Shown here: one piece after another, positions 44,317 through 55,100 of the stretch
How the letters are laid out: every line of letters starts with the position of its first letter
How positions within the stretch are numbered: position 1 is the first letter of the stretch
Origin: Bacteroidales bacterium
Lineage (GTDB): Bacteria; Bacteroidota; Bacteroidia; Bacteroidales; GCA-2748055
Direction: 5' to 3'
Assembly: GCA_023138875.1 (NCBI GenBank)
Contig: JAGLOO010000040.1
Location: 30,556 to 94,555 of the forward strand
DNA length: 64,000 nt
Made by a program: the position numbers and the translations under genes
The notes under the pieces: generated by a model
The model's input: only the letters and a program-made list of their open reading frames with translations
Told to the model about the DNA's origin: nothing
The model's database searches: none

Positions 44317-45933
44317 ATGAGCAAAATCTTAGAGAAATTGAAACTTAGCCAGTATGACATCAATGATGTAACAGAAGTGGTTTATAATCCTTCGTATGAA
44401 GAGTTGTATAAAGAGGAGATGGATCCAGCCCTTGTGGGCTTTGAAGTGGGGGTGGAGAGTGAATTCGGAGCAGTTAAGGTGGATACGGGAGTTTTTACAG
44501 GCCGATCACCCAAGGACAAATACGTGTTAATGGATGAAACAACGAAAGATACTATCTGGTGGAAATCTGATAAAGCAAAATCATCCGATAATAAACCCAT
44601 CTCCAAAGAGGTGTGGGATAATGGGTATGATCTGGCTTCAAAACAACTTTCAGGAAAGCGGCTTTTTGTGGTGGATTGTTATTGCGGGGCCAATGAAGAT
44701 AGCCGATTGAAAGTCAGGTTTGTCCTGGAAGTGGCGTGGCAGGCTCATTTTATAAAAAACATGTTTATCAGGCCATCCGATGAGGAGCTTGAAGAATTCG
44801 ATCCCAATTTTGTGGTGCTCAATGCAGCCAAGACCGTTAACCCGAAATGGGAAGAGCAGGGTCTCAACTCGGAGGTGTTTGTGTTTTTTAATATGACCAA
44901 GAAAATGGCAGTCATTGGAGGTTCCTGGTATGGAGGTGAGATGAAAAAAGGCATCTTCTCCATTATGAATTATTACCTGCCCCTTAAGGGAATTGCCGCC
45001 ATGCATTGCTCTGCCAATGTGGGCGAGGATGGAGATACAGCCATCTTCTTTGGCCTTTCCGGAACTGGCAAAACCACCCTATCTACCGATCCCAAGCGTG
45101 CCCTTATCGGTGATGATGAGCATGGCTGGGACGATGACGGGATCTTTAATTTCGAAGGGGGTTGTTACGCCAAGACCATCAACCTGAGCCAGGAGAGCGA
45201 GCCCGATATTTACAAAGCAATCAGCAGGGATGCATTGCTGGAGAATGTGATCGTACATGAAGGAGGTAAGGTTGATTATGAGGATGCTTCAAAAACTCAG
45301 AATACAAGGGTTTCCTATCCCATCTATCACATTGATAACATTGTAAAGCCTGTTTCCAAAGCCGGCCATGCCTCCAAGGTTATCTTTCTTACTGCGGATG
45401 CATTCGGTGTGATGCCCCCGGTGTCAAAGCTGACACCCGAGCAGACCAAGTACCATTTCCTTTCCGGTTTTACAGCTAAGCTTGCCGGTACTGAAAGGGG
45501 TATCACTGAACCGGTTCCGGCTTTTTCAGCATGTTTTGGTGCTGCATTCCTGACACTTCACCCGACCAAATATGGAGAGGAATTGGTCAAACGAATGGAA
45601 GCTGCAGGATCCACAGCATACCTTGTAAATACCGGATGGAACGGAACAGGGAAGCGCATTTCTATCAAGGATACCAGGTGTATCATTGATGCCATTCTAG
45701 ATGGGATCATCGACTTGGCAGAAACCAAGGCCATTCCCTATTTTAACCTTGAGGTTCCTGTTAGCTTGCCTTGCGTGGCTGATGATATCCTGGACCCGCG
45801 CGATACCTATGACGATCCGGCAGAATGGGATAAGAAGGCCAAAGATCTGGCTCAGAGGTTTATTAATAACTTCCGGCAGTTTACTGATAATGAGGAGGGA
45901 CTAGCATTGGTTGCTGCTGGTCCACAGTTGTAA
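44317..45933 (+). CDS. pckA: Phosphoenolpyruvate carboxykinase (ATP)
   Basis: ATP-dependent PEPCK, 538 residues, converting oxaloacetate and ATP to PEP, CO2 and ADP. Visible motifs: substrate-binding GRSPKDKY, the metal/oxaloacetate region [15 protein letters not shown], the P-loop GLSGTGKTT (Gly246-Thr254) and the kinase-2 segment [14 protein letters not shown], then [17 protein letters not shown]. Length is standard. A promoter-like ATACTTTG (44265-44272) with TTTG at 44244 lies upstream. plsY begins 9 bp later. Confidence 0.97.
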   Translation: MSKILEKLKLSQYDINDVTEVVYNPSYEELYKEEMDPALVGFEVGVESEFGAVKVDTGVFTGRSPKDKYVLMDETTKDTIWWKSDKAKSSDNKPISKEVWDNGYDLASKQLSGKRLFVVDCYCGANEDSRLKVRFVLEVAWQAHFIKNMFIRPSDEELEEFDPNFVVLNAAKTVNPKWEEQGLNSEVFVFFNMTKKMAVIGGSWYGGEMKKGIFSIMNYYLPLKGIAAMHCSANVGEDGDTAIFFGLSGTGKTTLSTDPKRALIGDDEHGWDDDGIFNFEGGCYAKTINLSQESEPDIYKAISRDALLENVIVHEGGKVDYEDASKTQNTRVSYPIYHIDNIVKPVSKAGHASKVIFLTADAFGVMPPVSKLTPEQTKYHFLSGFTAKLAGTERGITEPVPAFSACFGAAFLTLHPTKYGEELVKRMEAAGSTAYLVNTGWNGTGKRISIKDTRCIIDAILDGIIDLAETKAIPYFNLEVPVSLPCVADDILDPRDTYDDPAEWDKKAKDLAQRFINNFRQFTDNEEGLALVAAGPQL

Positions 45934-45942
45934 TACCCCTGC

Positions 45943-46566
45943 ATGACCTTAAACATTGTTGCATTATTGCTGGCCTACCTGCTGGGCTCCATTCCAGCTT
46001 CAGTCTGGTTGGGAAAATGGATTCGTGGGATTGATCTCCGCAAGCATGGAAGCGGGAACGCTGGTGCCACCAATGCATTCAGGGTACTGGGCAAGCCAAT
46101 TGGTGTGGCAGTGCTTGTTTTTGACATGCTAAAAGGATTCCTGGCGGTGAACATTTCGTTTCTTCTGGATTCAGTCACCAGTGGATCGGAAGGATGGATG
46201 ATCCTGCGTATAGTACTTGGATCGCTGGCGGTTGCAGGGCATATTTTCCCCGTTTTTGCTGGTTTCAGAGGAGGAAAAGGAGTGGCCACCATGGCAGGTG
46301 TTGGACTGGCCATTCATCCTTATGCAGCACTGGCTGCAGTGGGCGTTTTCCTTGTCATATTTTTGATTTCCAGATTATCAGCACTGGCGTCTCTTTCGGC
46401 TGCCCTCTCTTACCCGGTATGGATTATCCTGGTGTTCCAGACTGAGTTCAGGGCACTATGGGTCTTTTCAATTCTCGTTCCTGTTTTGCTTATCATTACC
46501 CATAGTTCCAATATCTCTCGCCTGATTCGTGGAGCTGAGAAACCCATTTTGAAAAATGAATCCTGA
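45943..46566 (+). CDS. plsY: Glycerol-3-phosphate acyltransferase
   Basis: Inner-membrane PlsY, 207 residues, which acylates glycerol-3-phosphate with acyl-phosphate in the first step of phospholipid synthesis. It has five or so membrane helices and the three signature segments: GSIPASVWLGK, the glycine-rich HGSGNAGATNAFRVLG, and FRGGKGVAT. It follows pckA by 9 bp and ends 9 bp before the facing dacA gene. Confidence 0.95.
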   Translation: MTLNIVALLLAYLLGSIPASVWLGKWIRGIDLRKHGSGNAGATNAFRVLGKPIGVAVLVFDMLKGFLAVNISFLLDSVTSGSEGWMILRIVLGSLAVAGHIFPVFAGFRGGKGVATMAGVGLAIHPYAALAAVGVFLVIFLISRLSALASLSAALSYPVWIILVFQTEFRALWVFSILVPVLLIITHSSNISRLIRGAEKPILKNES

Positions 46567-46575
46567 AGACAGCGT

Positions 46576-47355
46576 TTACCCGAAGTCTTCTTCAAGTTTC
46601 TGTTTCAACAGTCTGGTGGGTATGTTTTTCTGAAGAATGCCATTCTCTGCTATGGAGACCTGTCCGGTTTCCTCCGATACAATGATGACCAGGGAATCGG
46701 TCACCTCAGAAATGCCCAGTCCGGCCCGGTGACGAAGACCATATTCTGGTGGAAGATCCAGTTTTTCTGTAACCGGCAGGATCACCCTCGCGGCTTTTAC
46801 TTTGTCGTTCTCAACAATAACCGCCCCGTCATGAAGGGGACTGGTCTTATTAAAGATGCTGGAGAAGAGCCTGCTTGAGGTTTCAGCATTAAGGATATCA
46901 CCGGTTTCGGCATACATGTTCATGTTGGATTTCCTTTTGATCACAATAAGAGCACCGGTTTTCTCCTGGGAAAACTGCAGGACTGCTTTGAGGATGGACC
47001 GGATTTTAACCTGTGATTTTGATTCGAAGCGGATATTTAGCACTTTCTCAAAACTGATCCTGTTCCCATCCACATACCTGGAACCTATATAGATCAGGAA
47101 CCTCCGGATTTCCTGCTGGAAAACAATGATAAGTGCGATCACACCAACGCTGAGAACAGATCCAATGATGCCGCTGAGCAACTCCATCTTCAATGCCCTG
47201 ACGGTCCACCAGAATATGTAAATGGCAGCAATACCCAGCGAGATGTTGTAGGCCACCGTACCCCTGATCAGCATATATAACTGGTAGAGCAGGATAGCTA
47301 CCAGGAAAATGTCGATCACATCGAGCAGGCGGATATGTATGAATGCACTGAGCAT
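46576..47355 (-). CDS. dacA: Diadenylate cyclase (c-di-AMP synthase)
   Basis: DacA/CdaA-type membrane cyclase, 259 residues, making c-di-AMP from two ATP. Three N-terminal membrane helices (about 8-75) are followed by the DAC domain with LHDGAVIV (DGA) and LRHRAGLG (RHR). The start at ATG 47355 fits family length; an in-frame TTG at 47394 would overlap folP. It lies 35 bp after folP on the same strand, the usual Bacteroidota order. c-di-AMP normally controls potassium balance and envelope integrity. Confidence 0.93.
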   Translation of the reverse strand: MLSAFIHIRLLDVIDIFLVAILLYQLYMLIRGTVAYNISLGIAAIYIFWWTVRALKMELLSGIIGSVLSVGVIALIIVFQQEIRRFLIYIGSRYVDGNRISFEKVLNIRFESKSQVKIRSILKAVLQFSQEKTGALIVIKRKSNMNMYAETGDILNAETSSRLFSSIFNKTSPLHDGAVIVENDKVKAARVILPVTEKLDLPPEYGLRHRAGLGISEVTDSLVIIVSEETGQVSIAENGILQKNIPTRLLKQKLEEDFG

Positions 47356-47390
47356 GTGGATGGATCTGTTGTCAAATTTAGTAAAAGATG

Positions 47391-48278
47391 TCAAACGCCC
47401 CGTGTATGGCTATTCACAATCTGTTGAAAGATTTTCACTGTTTCCACGGCAGCTCGAACATCGTGAACCCGCAATATGCTTGCACCATTAAGCAGGGCGG
47501 CCATATGTGCGGCGGTAGTTCCATTTAACGCCTGAAGGGGGTCTGTATTCAATGCTTTGTAAATCATTGATTTGCGGGATATTCCCACCATTAGGGGAAG
47601 CTCCAGCATACGAAATGCATCCAGCTCCTGAAGGAGTTTGTAATTCTGTTCCAGGGTCTTTCCAAACCCAAATCCCGGATCAACCACGATGTCATTCACC
47701 CCCAGCTTTCGGAGTTTGTAAATCCGTTCTCCAAAGAACTGTAGCAGGTCATCCAACAAGTTCTCATAGGCAGGAGCCTCCTGCATGCTGTCAGGGGTTC
47801 CCTGCATATGCATCATCACATAGGGTATGCCGAGACCAGCCACGGTGGTGAACATGGCAGGATCAAGTTGTCCGGCCGATATATCATTGATCATATCAAT
47901 TCCAAACCTTTGATGAACTGTTTTTGCCACACCGGATCGCCAGGTGTCCACAGATATGGAACATTCCGGCAATTCATTTCTGAGGGCTTCAAGCACAGGT
48001 GAGAGTCTGTTCAGTTCATCTTCTTCAGATATTTCTTCCGCACCCGGTCTGGAAGATACAGCCCCAACATCCAGAATGCTGGCACCCCGATCAAGCATCT
48101 CACTGGCCATCTTTACCGCCTGAGAGGGATCATGTAGCCGGCTTCCCTGGTAAAATGAGTCGGGTGTGGCATTTATGATCCCCATAACCCTGGGTGTGGA
48201 AAGGTTCAGAATTTGTCCGTTGAGATTCAATGAATAGTTCCTTGAAAAGAGGGTCCCTGTTGTGGAGAAGTTCTTCAT
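47391..48278 (-). CDS. folP: Dihydropteroate synthase
   Basis: Folate-pathway DHPS, 295 residues, joining p-aminobenzoate to 6-hydroxymethyl-dihydropterin diphosphate. A TIM barrel with the signature GIINATPDSFYQGS, DVGAVSSRPGAEE, NDISAG, DPGFGFGKT and GISRKSM. The ATG at 48278 is taken as start; an in-frame TTG at 48332 would add 18 residues. It is divergent from the thymidylate kinase gene and co-oriented with dacA. Confidence 0.95.
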   Translation of the reverse strand: MKNFSTTGTLFSRNYSLNLNGQILNLSTPRVMGIINATPDSFYQGSRLHDPSQAVKMASEMLDRGASILDVGAVSSRPGAEEISEEDELNRLSPVLEALRNELPECSISVDTWRSGVAKTVHQRFGIDMINDISAGQLDPAMFTTVAGLGIPYVMMHMQGTPDSMQEAPAYENLLDDLLQFFGERIYKLRKLGVNDIVVDPGFGFGKTLEQNYKLLQELDAFRMLELPLMVGISRKSMIYKALNTDPLQALNGTTAAHMAALLNGASILRVHDVRAAVETVKIFQQIVNSHTRGV

Positions 48279-48361
48279 CAATTGACAATATTTGATTCGA
48301 TATTTTGTAAGTTTGGAAACTGAATCATTCAAAAATACATTAAATAATCCGATTTCGTTTC

Positions 48362-49042
48362 ATGCGTTTTATTGTGATTGAAGGATTGGACGGCTCGGGT
48401 AAATCAACCCAGCTAAAACTCCTGAAAGAATATCTGAAAAAAGAATCTGTACCTTTCAAATACCTTCACTTCCCGAGGCTTGAAGAAGGAGTATACGGGA
48501 AACTGGTGGCCAGGTTTCTCAGGGGGGAGATGGGGGCCAATGATCAGGTGGATCCCTACCTGGTTGCGCTGATTTTTGCTGGGGACAGAGCAGATTCGGC
48601 TGCACAGATTCAGCAATGGATGGATGACGGTTTCCTCGTAGTTGTAGACCGATATGTGTATTCAAACATAGCCTTCCAGTGTGCCAAGATAGAAGATCCG
48701 GACGATCGCAACAGGTTGAGAGACTGGATCATCGAGTTTGAATTTGGCCATAATAGATTACCCAGACCCGATATCAACCTTTACCTGAACGTACCCTTTG
48801 AGTTTACCAGAAAGCAATTAAACAATCTCCGTGATGGGGACGATCGTGCTTATCTGAAAGGGGAGCGGGATATCCATGAAGAAAACCTGGATTTCCAGGA
48901 AAAGGTGAGGCAGGTATATCTGTCGCTTCGCAATTTTGTGGACGACCTTGAACTGATCGATTGTCGTGATGCTACCGGGGCAATGCTTTCTCCTGGTGCT
49001 ATTTCGGATTTGGTTGTGAAACAAATTGAGACAATGAGATGA
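48362..49042 (+). CDS. tmk: Thymidylate kinase-like protein
   Basis: dTMP kinase family P-loop enzyme, 226 residues, converting dTMP to dTDP. P-loop EGLDGSGKST (about 8-17), LHFPR, the DRY-type motif VDRYVYSNIAFQ and a C-terminal NLYLNVPFE segment are visible. It is slightly longer than typical Tmk (about 205-215), so a related nucleoside monophosphate kinase is possible. Its stop overlaps the start of the next gene by four bases (ATGA). Confidence 0.8.
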   Translation: MRFIVIEGLDGSGKSTQLKLLKEYLKKESVPFKYLHFPRLEEGVYGKLVARFLRGEMGANDQVDPYLVALIFAGDRADSAAQIQQWMDDGFLVVVDRYVYSNIAFQCAKIEDPDDRNRLRDWIIEFEFGHNRLPRPDINLYLNVPFEFTRKQLNNLRDGDDRAYLKGERDIHEENLDFQEKVRQVYLSLRNFVDDLELIDCRDATGAMLSPGAISDLVVKQIETMR

Positions 49043-50391
49043 GGTATATCAGACTGTTGAGCCGATTGATATTAGGGATTGTATTTATCTTTAGCGGGTT
49101 TGTAAAAGCAGTTGATCCCCTGGGATCGGCCTATAAGTTTTCTGACTATTTCAGTGCCTTTAAACTGGGATTCCTTGAGTTTTCTGTTCTTCCCCTCGGG
49201 ATCATCCTATCGGCCTTTGAGCTGGTCCTGGGAATTACCCTGATCCTTGGATACAGAAGGAAAATTGTCTACTGGATTTTAATGGTATTTATGTCATTTT
49301 TCACCCTGCTAACCTTAGTACTCTCCATTTTTAATCCGGTTTCGGATTGCGGTTGTTTCGGGGATGCACTGATCCTTACCAACTGGCAGACTTTCTTTAA
49401 GAACATGGTACTGATGGTTTTTGTTCTGGTACTTTATTTTAAAAGAAAAAATGAGGTTGACCGGGGACACGCATTCAGGGAATGGTCGGTGGTGGCCTGT
49501 ATATTTGCAGTTGTATCCTGGTTTTCGATCTGGAATTACCAGCACCTGCCCCTGCTTGATTTCCGACCCTACGACCTGGGAACAGTCATCCGGGATGAGA
49601 TGGAGATTCCAGATGGGGCACCTGTTGACCAGTATGAAACCACACTCATCTACAGGAATATAGAATCAGACAAACCCTCTGAGTTTAGCATTGAAGACTA
49701 TCCGCGAGATACACTTACATGGCAGTTTGAAAGCAGTGAATCCAAACTGGTCAGGAAGGGGTATGAGCCACCCATTCATGATTTTGCCATCATGGATACT
49801 GATGGATCAGATGTGGTCGACCGGATTTTGTCTGACAGGGATTACAGCCTGATCATGGTCTCTTATGATCTTTCAAAGGCGGATGAAAATGCATTGCTGA
49901 ATGCACATGGATGGTCACAGATTGAGATCCTGGCTGATGATTTCACTTTCTATGCAGTTACTGCTTCTCTTTCGGAGGAGGTGGAATCAAGGTCGTCTTC
50001 CATGGATTTGGGATACCGTTTTTATGCGGCAGATGAGATCATGCTGAAAACAATTGTTCGCTCCAATCCGGGATTTGTCCTTTTGAAAAATGGTACCATT
50101 ATCGGAAAATGGGGCTACAGGGATTTCCCGGCCATTGAAGAGGTGGATCCGCAGTGGCCCGAGTTGATAGGTAATGCCTTGGCACCGTTGGATGAAGAGA
50201 CCCAGCTGTTGATGGAAGCGGGGATTTATGAAGAATTCTCATTTGATGTGATCGATTTTGATCGGTTAGCTCCAGGATTACTGTTTGAAAGAGGTGCACA
50301 TCAACGGGAACGCGGGGTGGTCATAACAGTCGTCATGGGGATTTTTATCCTGCTGTTACTTTCGCAGTTTGTTTCGCCCATCAAAGGTTAG
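49039..50391 (+). CDS. DoxX/MauE-like membrane protein (BT_3928-type)
   Basis: A 450-residue protein. The N-terminal 140 residues form a four-helix DoxX/MauE-like module (LGIVFIFSGFVKAVDP, ELVLGITLILG) with a conserved CGCFGD loop whose two cysteines suggest redox chemistry. A fifth membrane helix follows, then a soluble domain of about 240 residues, probably periplasmic, with a thioredoxin-like flavour (DYSLIMVSYDLSKADE, VLLKNGTIIGKWGYRDFP), and a last helix (VVITVVMGIFILLLLS). In Bacteroidota this gene is commonly found beside tpiA, as here. Exact role not known. Confidence 0.75.
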   Translation: MRYIRLLSRLILGIVFIFSGFVKAVDPLGSAYKFSDYFSAFKLGFLEFSVLPLGIILSAFELVLGITLILGYRRKIVYWILMVFMSFFTLLTLVLSIFNPVSDCGCFGDALILTNWQTFFKNMVLMVFVLVLYFKRKNEVDRGHAFREWSVVACIFAVVSWFSIWNYQHLPLLDFRPYDLGTVIRDEMEIPDGAPVDQYETTLIYRNIESDKPSEFSIEDYPRDTLTWQFESSESKLVRKGYEPPIHDFAIMDTDGSDVVDRILSDRDYSLIMVSYDLSKADENALLNAHGWSQIEILADDFTFYAVTASLSEEVESRSSSMDLGYRFYAADEIMLKTIVRSNPGFVLLKNGTIIGKWGYRDFPAIEEVDPQWPELIGNALAPLDEETQLLMEAGIYEEFSFDVIDFDRLAPGLLFERGAHQRERGVVITVVMGIFILLLLSQFVSPIKG

Positions 50392-50491
50392 AACCTGTGG
50401 TTAAGAAGATCTTACTTATTGAATAATTACTATTTTTAAATAAGAATTGTATTAGAAACCTTTTTACTATTTAAATCAATCAAGATTAAAC

Positions 50492-51241
50492 ATGAGAAAG
50501 AAAATTGTTGCAGGAAACTGGAAAATGAATACCCTTCTGAAAGATGGTATGGAGCTGGCCAAAGCAGTGGAGAAGTTGGAAAAGGAAAAAACAAGTGATG
50601 CGCTGGTTATCATAGCACCTCCGTTTACCCATTTGAGCAGGGTAAAAGAACTGATAGAGAACGTGAAACTAAGCGCACAGGACTGTGCATATGAGGCATC
50701 CGGTGCCTTTACAGGTGAGGTTTCGCCCGGAATGCTTGTATCGACTGGAGTAGAGTATGTGATCATAGGCCACTCCGAGCGCCGGATCTTTTACAACGAG
50801 GGGAATGAATTATTGAATAAAAAGGTTAAGCTTGCTCTTTCTGAGGGTTTGAAACCCATTTTTTGCTGTGGAGAGGTACTTGAACAGCGTGAGGCCGGGA
50901 AGCTGTTTGACGTCATAAGGGAACAACTGGAAGTCGGCTTAAAAGATCTTTCCACAGTGGAGATCAATGAAGTAGTGATCGCTTATGAGCCGGTCTGGGC
51001 CATTGGCACCGGTGTGGTGGCTACCCCCGATCAGGCACAGGAGATGCATAAATTTATCAGGGATCTGGTGGTCGAATTGTTCGATGAGCAGGTTGCCGAA
51101 AACATGACCCTCCTCTATGGAGGTAGCTGCAAGCCCTCAAATGCTTCAGAATTATTTGCCAACCCGGATGTGGATGGCGGATTGATTGGAGGTGCGTCTT
51201 TGAAGGCTGAAGATTTCCTCGCCATTGTCAACGCCTATTAA
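50492..51241 (+). CDS. tpiA: Triosephosphate isomerase
   Basis: Glycolytic TIM, 249 residues, interconverting dihydroxyacetone phosphate and glyceraldehyde-3-phosphate. All signature parts are present: GNWKMN (catalytic Lys), IIGHSERR (catalytic His), AYEPVWAIGTG (catalytic Glu) and the phosphate loops LYGGSCKPSN and GGLIGGAS. Standard length. It has a 100-bp upstream gap and may have its own promoter; prmA follows after 18 bp. Confidence 0.97.
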   Translation: MRKKIVAGNWKMNTLLKDGMELAKAVEKLEKEKTSDALVIIAPPFTHLSRVKELIENVKLSAQDCAYEASGAFTGEVSPGMLVSTGVEYVIIGHSERRIFYNEGNELLNKKVKLALSEGLKPIFCCGEVLEQREAGKLFDVIREQLEVGLKDLSTVEINEVVIAYEPVWAIGTGVVATPDQAQEMHKFIRDLVVELFDEQVAENMTLLYGGSCKPSNASELFANPDVDGGLIGGASLKAEDFLAIVNAY

Positions 51242-51259
51242 ATTCCAGTTTTAGCCTTT

Positions 51260-52096
51260 ATGGCATATCTCGAATTTGAAATCCCTACCAGGTCATGGAA
51301 CAGCAGTGAAAGAGAGATCCTGCTGGCCAAGATGTTTCAGATCGGATTCGAGGGTTTCGTTGAAAGTGAGGAAATCATCCAGGCCTATATTGTGCAGGAG
51401 CAGTATTCAGGGGATGATCTGAATCAGATGGTCGATGAGTTGTTGAGCCTTGGAATGAAGGTGCAATACAGATTTCATGAAACTGAAGATCAGAACTGGA
51501 ACGAAGAGTGGAAAAAGAAATTCAATCCGGTTATTATCGGGGATCTGGTACTGATCAGAGCACCGTTTCATGATGCATCAAGGGACCTTCCCTGTACCAT
51601 CATCATTGAACCAAAAATGTCTTTCGGGACAGGTCATCACTATACCACCAGGCTAATGATCATTGAAATGATGAAACATGATATGAGAGGAAGCAGGGTG
51701 TTGGATATGGGTTGCGGAACCGGTGTACTGGGCATCTGTGCTTGCATGCAGGGTGCCGAGCGTGTACTTGGGGTAGATCATGATCAGTGGGCTTATGAAA
51801 ATGCACTGGAAAATGTGGACCGGAATGGTGCGACAATGATGGAAGTGCGCCTTGGCGATGTGAATAGCCTGGGCAGCGAGGTTTTTGATATTGTGCTGGC
51901 TAACATTACCCGCAAAACACTTGTTCAGGACATGCCTGAATATACTTCTCACCTGGTTGACCGGGGTATTTTAATTGTAAGTGGCATTCTGGCTGAGGAT
52001 GTCCAGTATGTCCTGAATGCAGCATACCAGTGTGGGTTGAGCCATTTGAATACCATCGAGGAATCAAACTGGCTCTCTCTCTCTTTTGTTAAATAA
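51260..52096 (+). CDS. prmA: Ribosomal protein L11 methyltransferase
   Basis: PrmA, 278 residues, which trimethylates ribosomal protein L11 with S-adenosylmethionine. N-terminal substrate-recognition region, an interdomain MSFGTGHHYTTRLM block, the SAM-binding loop DMGCGTGVLG, acidic GVDHDQWA and the motif IV VLANITRKTL (NPPY-like in other methyltransferases). Length normal for Bacteroidota. It lies in an operon-like run with tpiA and the following large gene. Confidence 0.93.
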   Translation: MAYLEFEIPTRSWNSSEREILLAKMFQIGFEGFVESEEIIQAYIVQEQYSGDDLNQMVDELLSLGMKVQYRFHETEDQNWNEEWKKKFNPVIIGDLVLIRAPFHDASRDLPCTIIIEPKMSFGTGHHYTTRLMIIEMMKHDMRGSRVLDMGCGTGVLGICACMQGAERVLGVDHDQWAYENALENVDRNGATMMEVRLGDVNSLGSEVFDIVLANITRKTLVQDMPEYTSHLVDRGILIVSGILAEDVQYVLNAAYQCGLSHLNTIEESNWLSLSFVK

Positions 52097-52117
52097 TAGT
52101 TTTTTGAAAATCCTGCT

Positions 52118-55100
52118 ATGAAAAGAGCATTCATTGTCCTGGTGTCGCTGTTCATGACCAACCAACTGCAGGCACAGATTATCAGGGAATTCTCAACCGA
52201 TACGGCCCTCTTTGTTTCAGAGTTAGTGATATTTAACGGCAGATCACTGAAGTCAGCCGAGGTCCCCGTTTTTGAGAGGTTCCTGCATCTGTATGATTCA
52301 CTTCCATTTGAAAAAAGGATGGAGATTATCGAAGTTTCAAACCTGATGCTGAATCGCAAATGCCGGCCCCATCCACATTTCATCAAGTATCAGCAGGTGA
52401 TGATGGAATTCTTTTATGAGGACAAAACATTCCATGGATATGAGGAGTGGATGAAGGGATATAAGCTTTTTCTGAGCAGCGATGCAGCGCTTTTGCGGTC
52501 AATAGACCAGTGGTTATCACTTTCTCTGTCGCTGCTGGAGGATAACATCTTTTATACCTCCAATGCGGTAACATGGAAGGTGTCCACACCCTCTTTTAAG
52601 TTTCACACCGATGAAACCATGACGGTTCAATTTGACGATGTGACTGTGGCCTGTTATTCGGGGAGGGACTTTATTCAAATTATGAATGCCACCGGGTATA
52701 TTGATCCACATACCCTTGAATGGATTGGAAGTCAGGGAAGAGTTACCTGGGAAAGGGTGGGGATCCCGGAGAGTGAAATGCATGCTTTACTGGGAGACTT
52801 TAAGATCAACCTGAAGACACCCCATTACTCAGCTGATTCGGTCAGGTTATATTATCCAGCCCGTTTTGAAGGAGAAGTTGTGGGGAGAATGGAAGACAAA
52901 GTGATGCTGATAAAAAATCTGGAATCGGCCAAATATCCTCAATTCGTATCTTACAGGAACTCATATAAGATAGATGGTTTTTCCCCCGGTGTGAATTATC
53001 GGGGTGGTATGTCAGTTGAGGGAGGAAACCTGGTCGGTTCCGGGCTGGATGGAGAACCGGCTGTTATTGAAATCTATAGCAACGACACGCTCCGCATCAG
53101 GGTACAGACCTTCAGGGCAACCATGAATGAAAGGTTTTTAAGATCGCCTTCTGCTGCAGTTTCCATCTATTTTGGTGAAGATTCTATTTATCATCCCGAC
53201 CTGGTTTTTGCTTACGATGTTGGAAGAGAGGCATTGCGGCTCAACAAATCGGAGGTTTTTACATCCCTGGGACCGTACTCCAATTCCTACCATAATATCG
53301 ATATGAATTTCGATGAGCTTTTCTGGAACCGCGGTGAATCCACCATGAGATTCCAGGCCCTGCAGGGAACCTCCATAGGTCGTGCGACATTTGAATCAAA
53401 TGCTTTCTTCAATTTCGACTTCTATATGGGATTGCAGGGGATGGATTATGTGCATCCGCTTGCTCAATTGTATACCTACTCCAACATGCTCGGAGGCAGA
53501 ACATTTGCGGTTACAGGTTATGCGAGTTATGCTGGATTTCCTGCATACCAGATCCGGCACCAGCTCATGAGCCTTTCCAAGCTTGGATTCGTCTACTATG
53601 ATGACGCAACAGACATGTTAACACTCCGGCAAAAATTATTCGATTACATCGTGGCTTCAATGAGGCAGCGGGATTATGATGTAATCAGGTTTATTTCACG
53701 AACCGAGAGTGCTTCAATTGCAGCGTTGGATCTCGACTCCCGGGATCTGACCATCAAGGGGATTCCAGTGATCTTTCTGAGTGATTCACAGAATGTTAGA
53801 TTGATTCCGAAAGAGACGAGTATCGTGATGAAACGTAACCGGAGTTTCCAGTTTGACGGTATTGTGGATGCAGGATTGGTTCGATTCTCCGGGAATAATT
53901 TCTTTTTCGATTACGATAGCTTCAAAATAAGCCTCCAGAAAATCGATTCCCTCCAGCTATCGATCATGACAGGTCAGTACAATCAGTACGGAGAACCGAT
54001 CCTGACCCGGATAGATAATGCCATAGAAGATATGTCGGGTGAGTTACTGATAGACCATCCCCAGAACAAATCCGGCCTGGAGAGCTATCCGCAGTATCCC
54101 ACATTTATCAGTCGTGGAGAATCCTATATCTACTTCGATAAAAAAAATATCCAGAATGGGGTGTATAGCCGCAATGAGTTCTATTTCGAGCTGGAACCAT
54201 TCACCATTGACAGCCTGGATAATTTCAGGCCGGAGGCCATCTCTCCCAGTGGAACCTTTATATCCGCAGGGATACTTCCACCCCTTCAGATGGAGATGAC
54301 CCTCCGCAAGGATAACTCCCTTGGGTTTTACATGGAAACACCGGAGGAGGGAATCTTGCTATACGAGGGTACAGGTACCTTCTTTAACGATATTGAGATG
54401 AGTAGCAAAGGATTGCATGGGTATGGTTCCTTCGATTATCTCACATCCACCACCTGGTCGGATGATTTCCTGATGCATCCCGATTCGATGATGGCCCAAT
54501 CGCGCCGTTACCTGGTCAGGGAGAAATTAGATGCAACAGAATTCCCATACGTGGAGAATACGGAGGCAGGTATTAAGCTATTTCCACACGAGGAGGTGAT
54601 GCATGTTTCAAGAACGAATGAAACATTTAAGATTTTCAACGACAGTATGTTTCATGGTGGGAACCTGGCGCTTCGCCCCTCCGGTCTTTCGGGCGATGGG
54701 GTGATGGCAATTCCCGATGCCAGGCTTGAATCCGACAATTTCAGGTACAGGTCTCGATCCATTCTTGCCGACTCGGCCGGCATTCAATTAAAGGCTCAAT
54801 CTGCACAGGAGTTTCCATTCTTCACCAATGATGTGAATCTCAATATCGATCTGGATGCACGCCAGGGAGAGATCAGGGCCAATGCGGATTATACACTGGT
54901 TGAGCTGCCCTATAACTTATATGAAACCCGTCTTGATCAGATGACCTGGTTTATGGACAGGGGTGAAGTAGCGATGTCGCAAGGCAAGTATCTCCCAGAT
55001 AATGATGTGGATATAGGCATCGACTCATTGAAATCCAATGGACCCACCTATCTGTCAAAGCATCCACAACAGGATGAATTAAAATTCGTGGCTCCTGTAG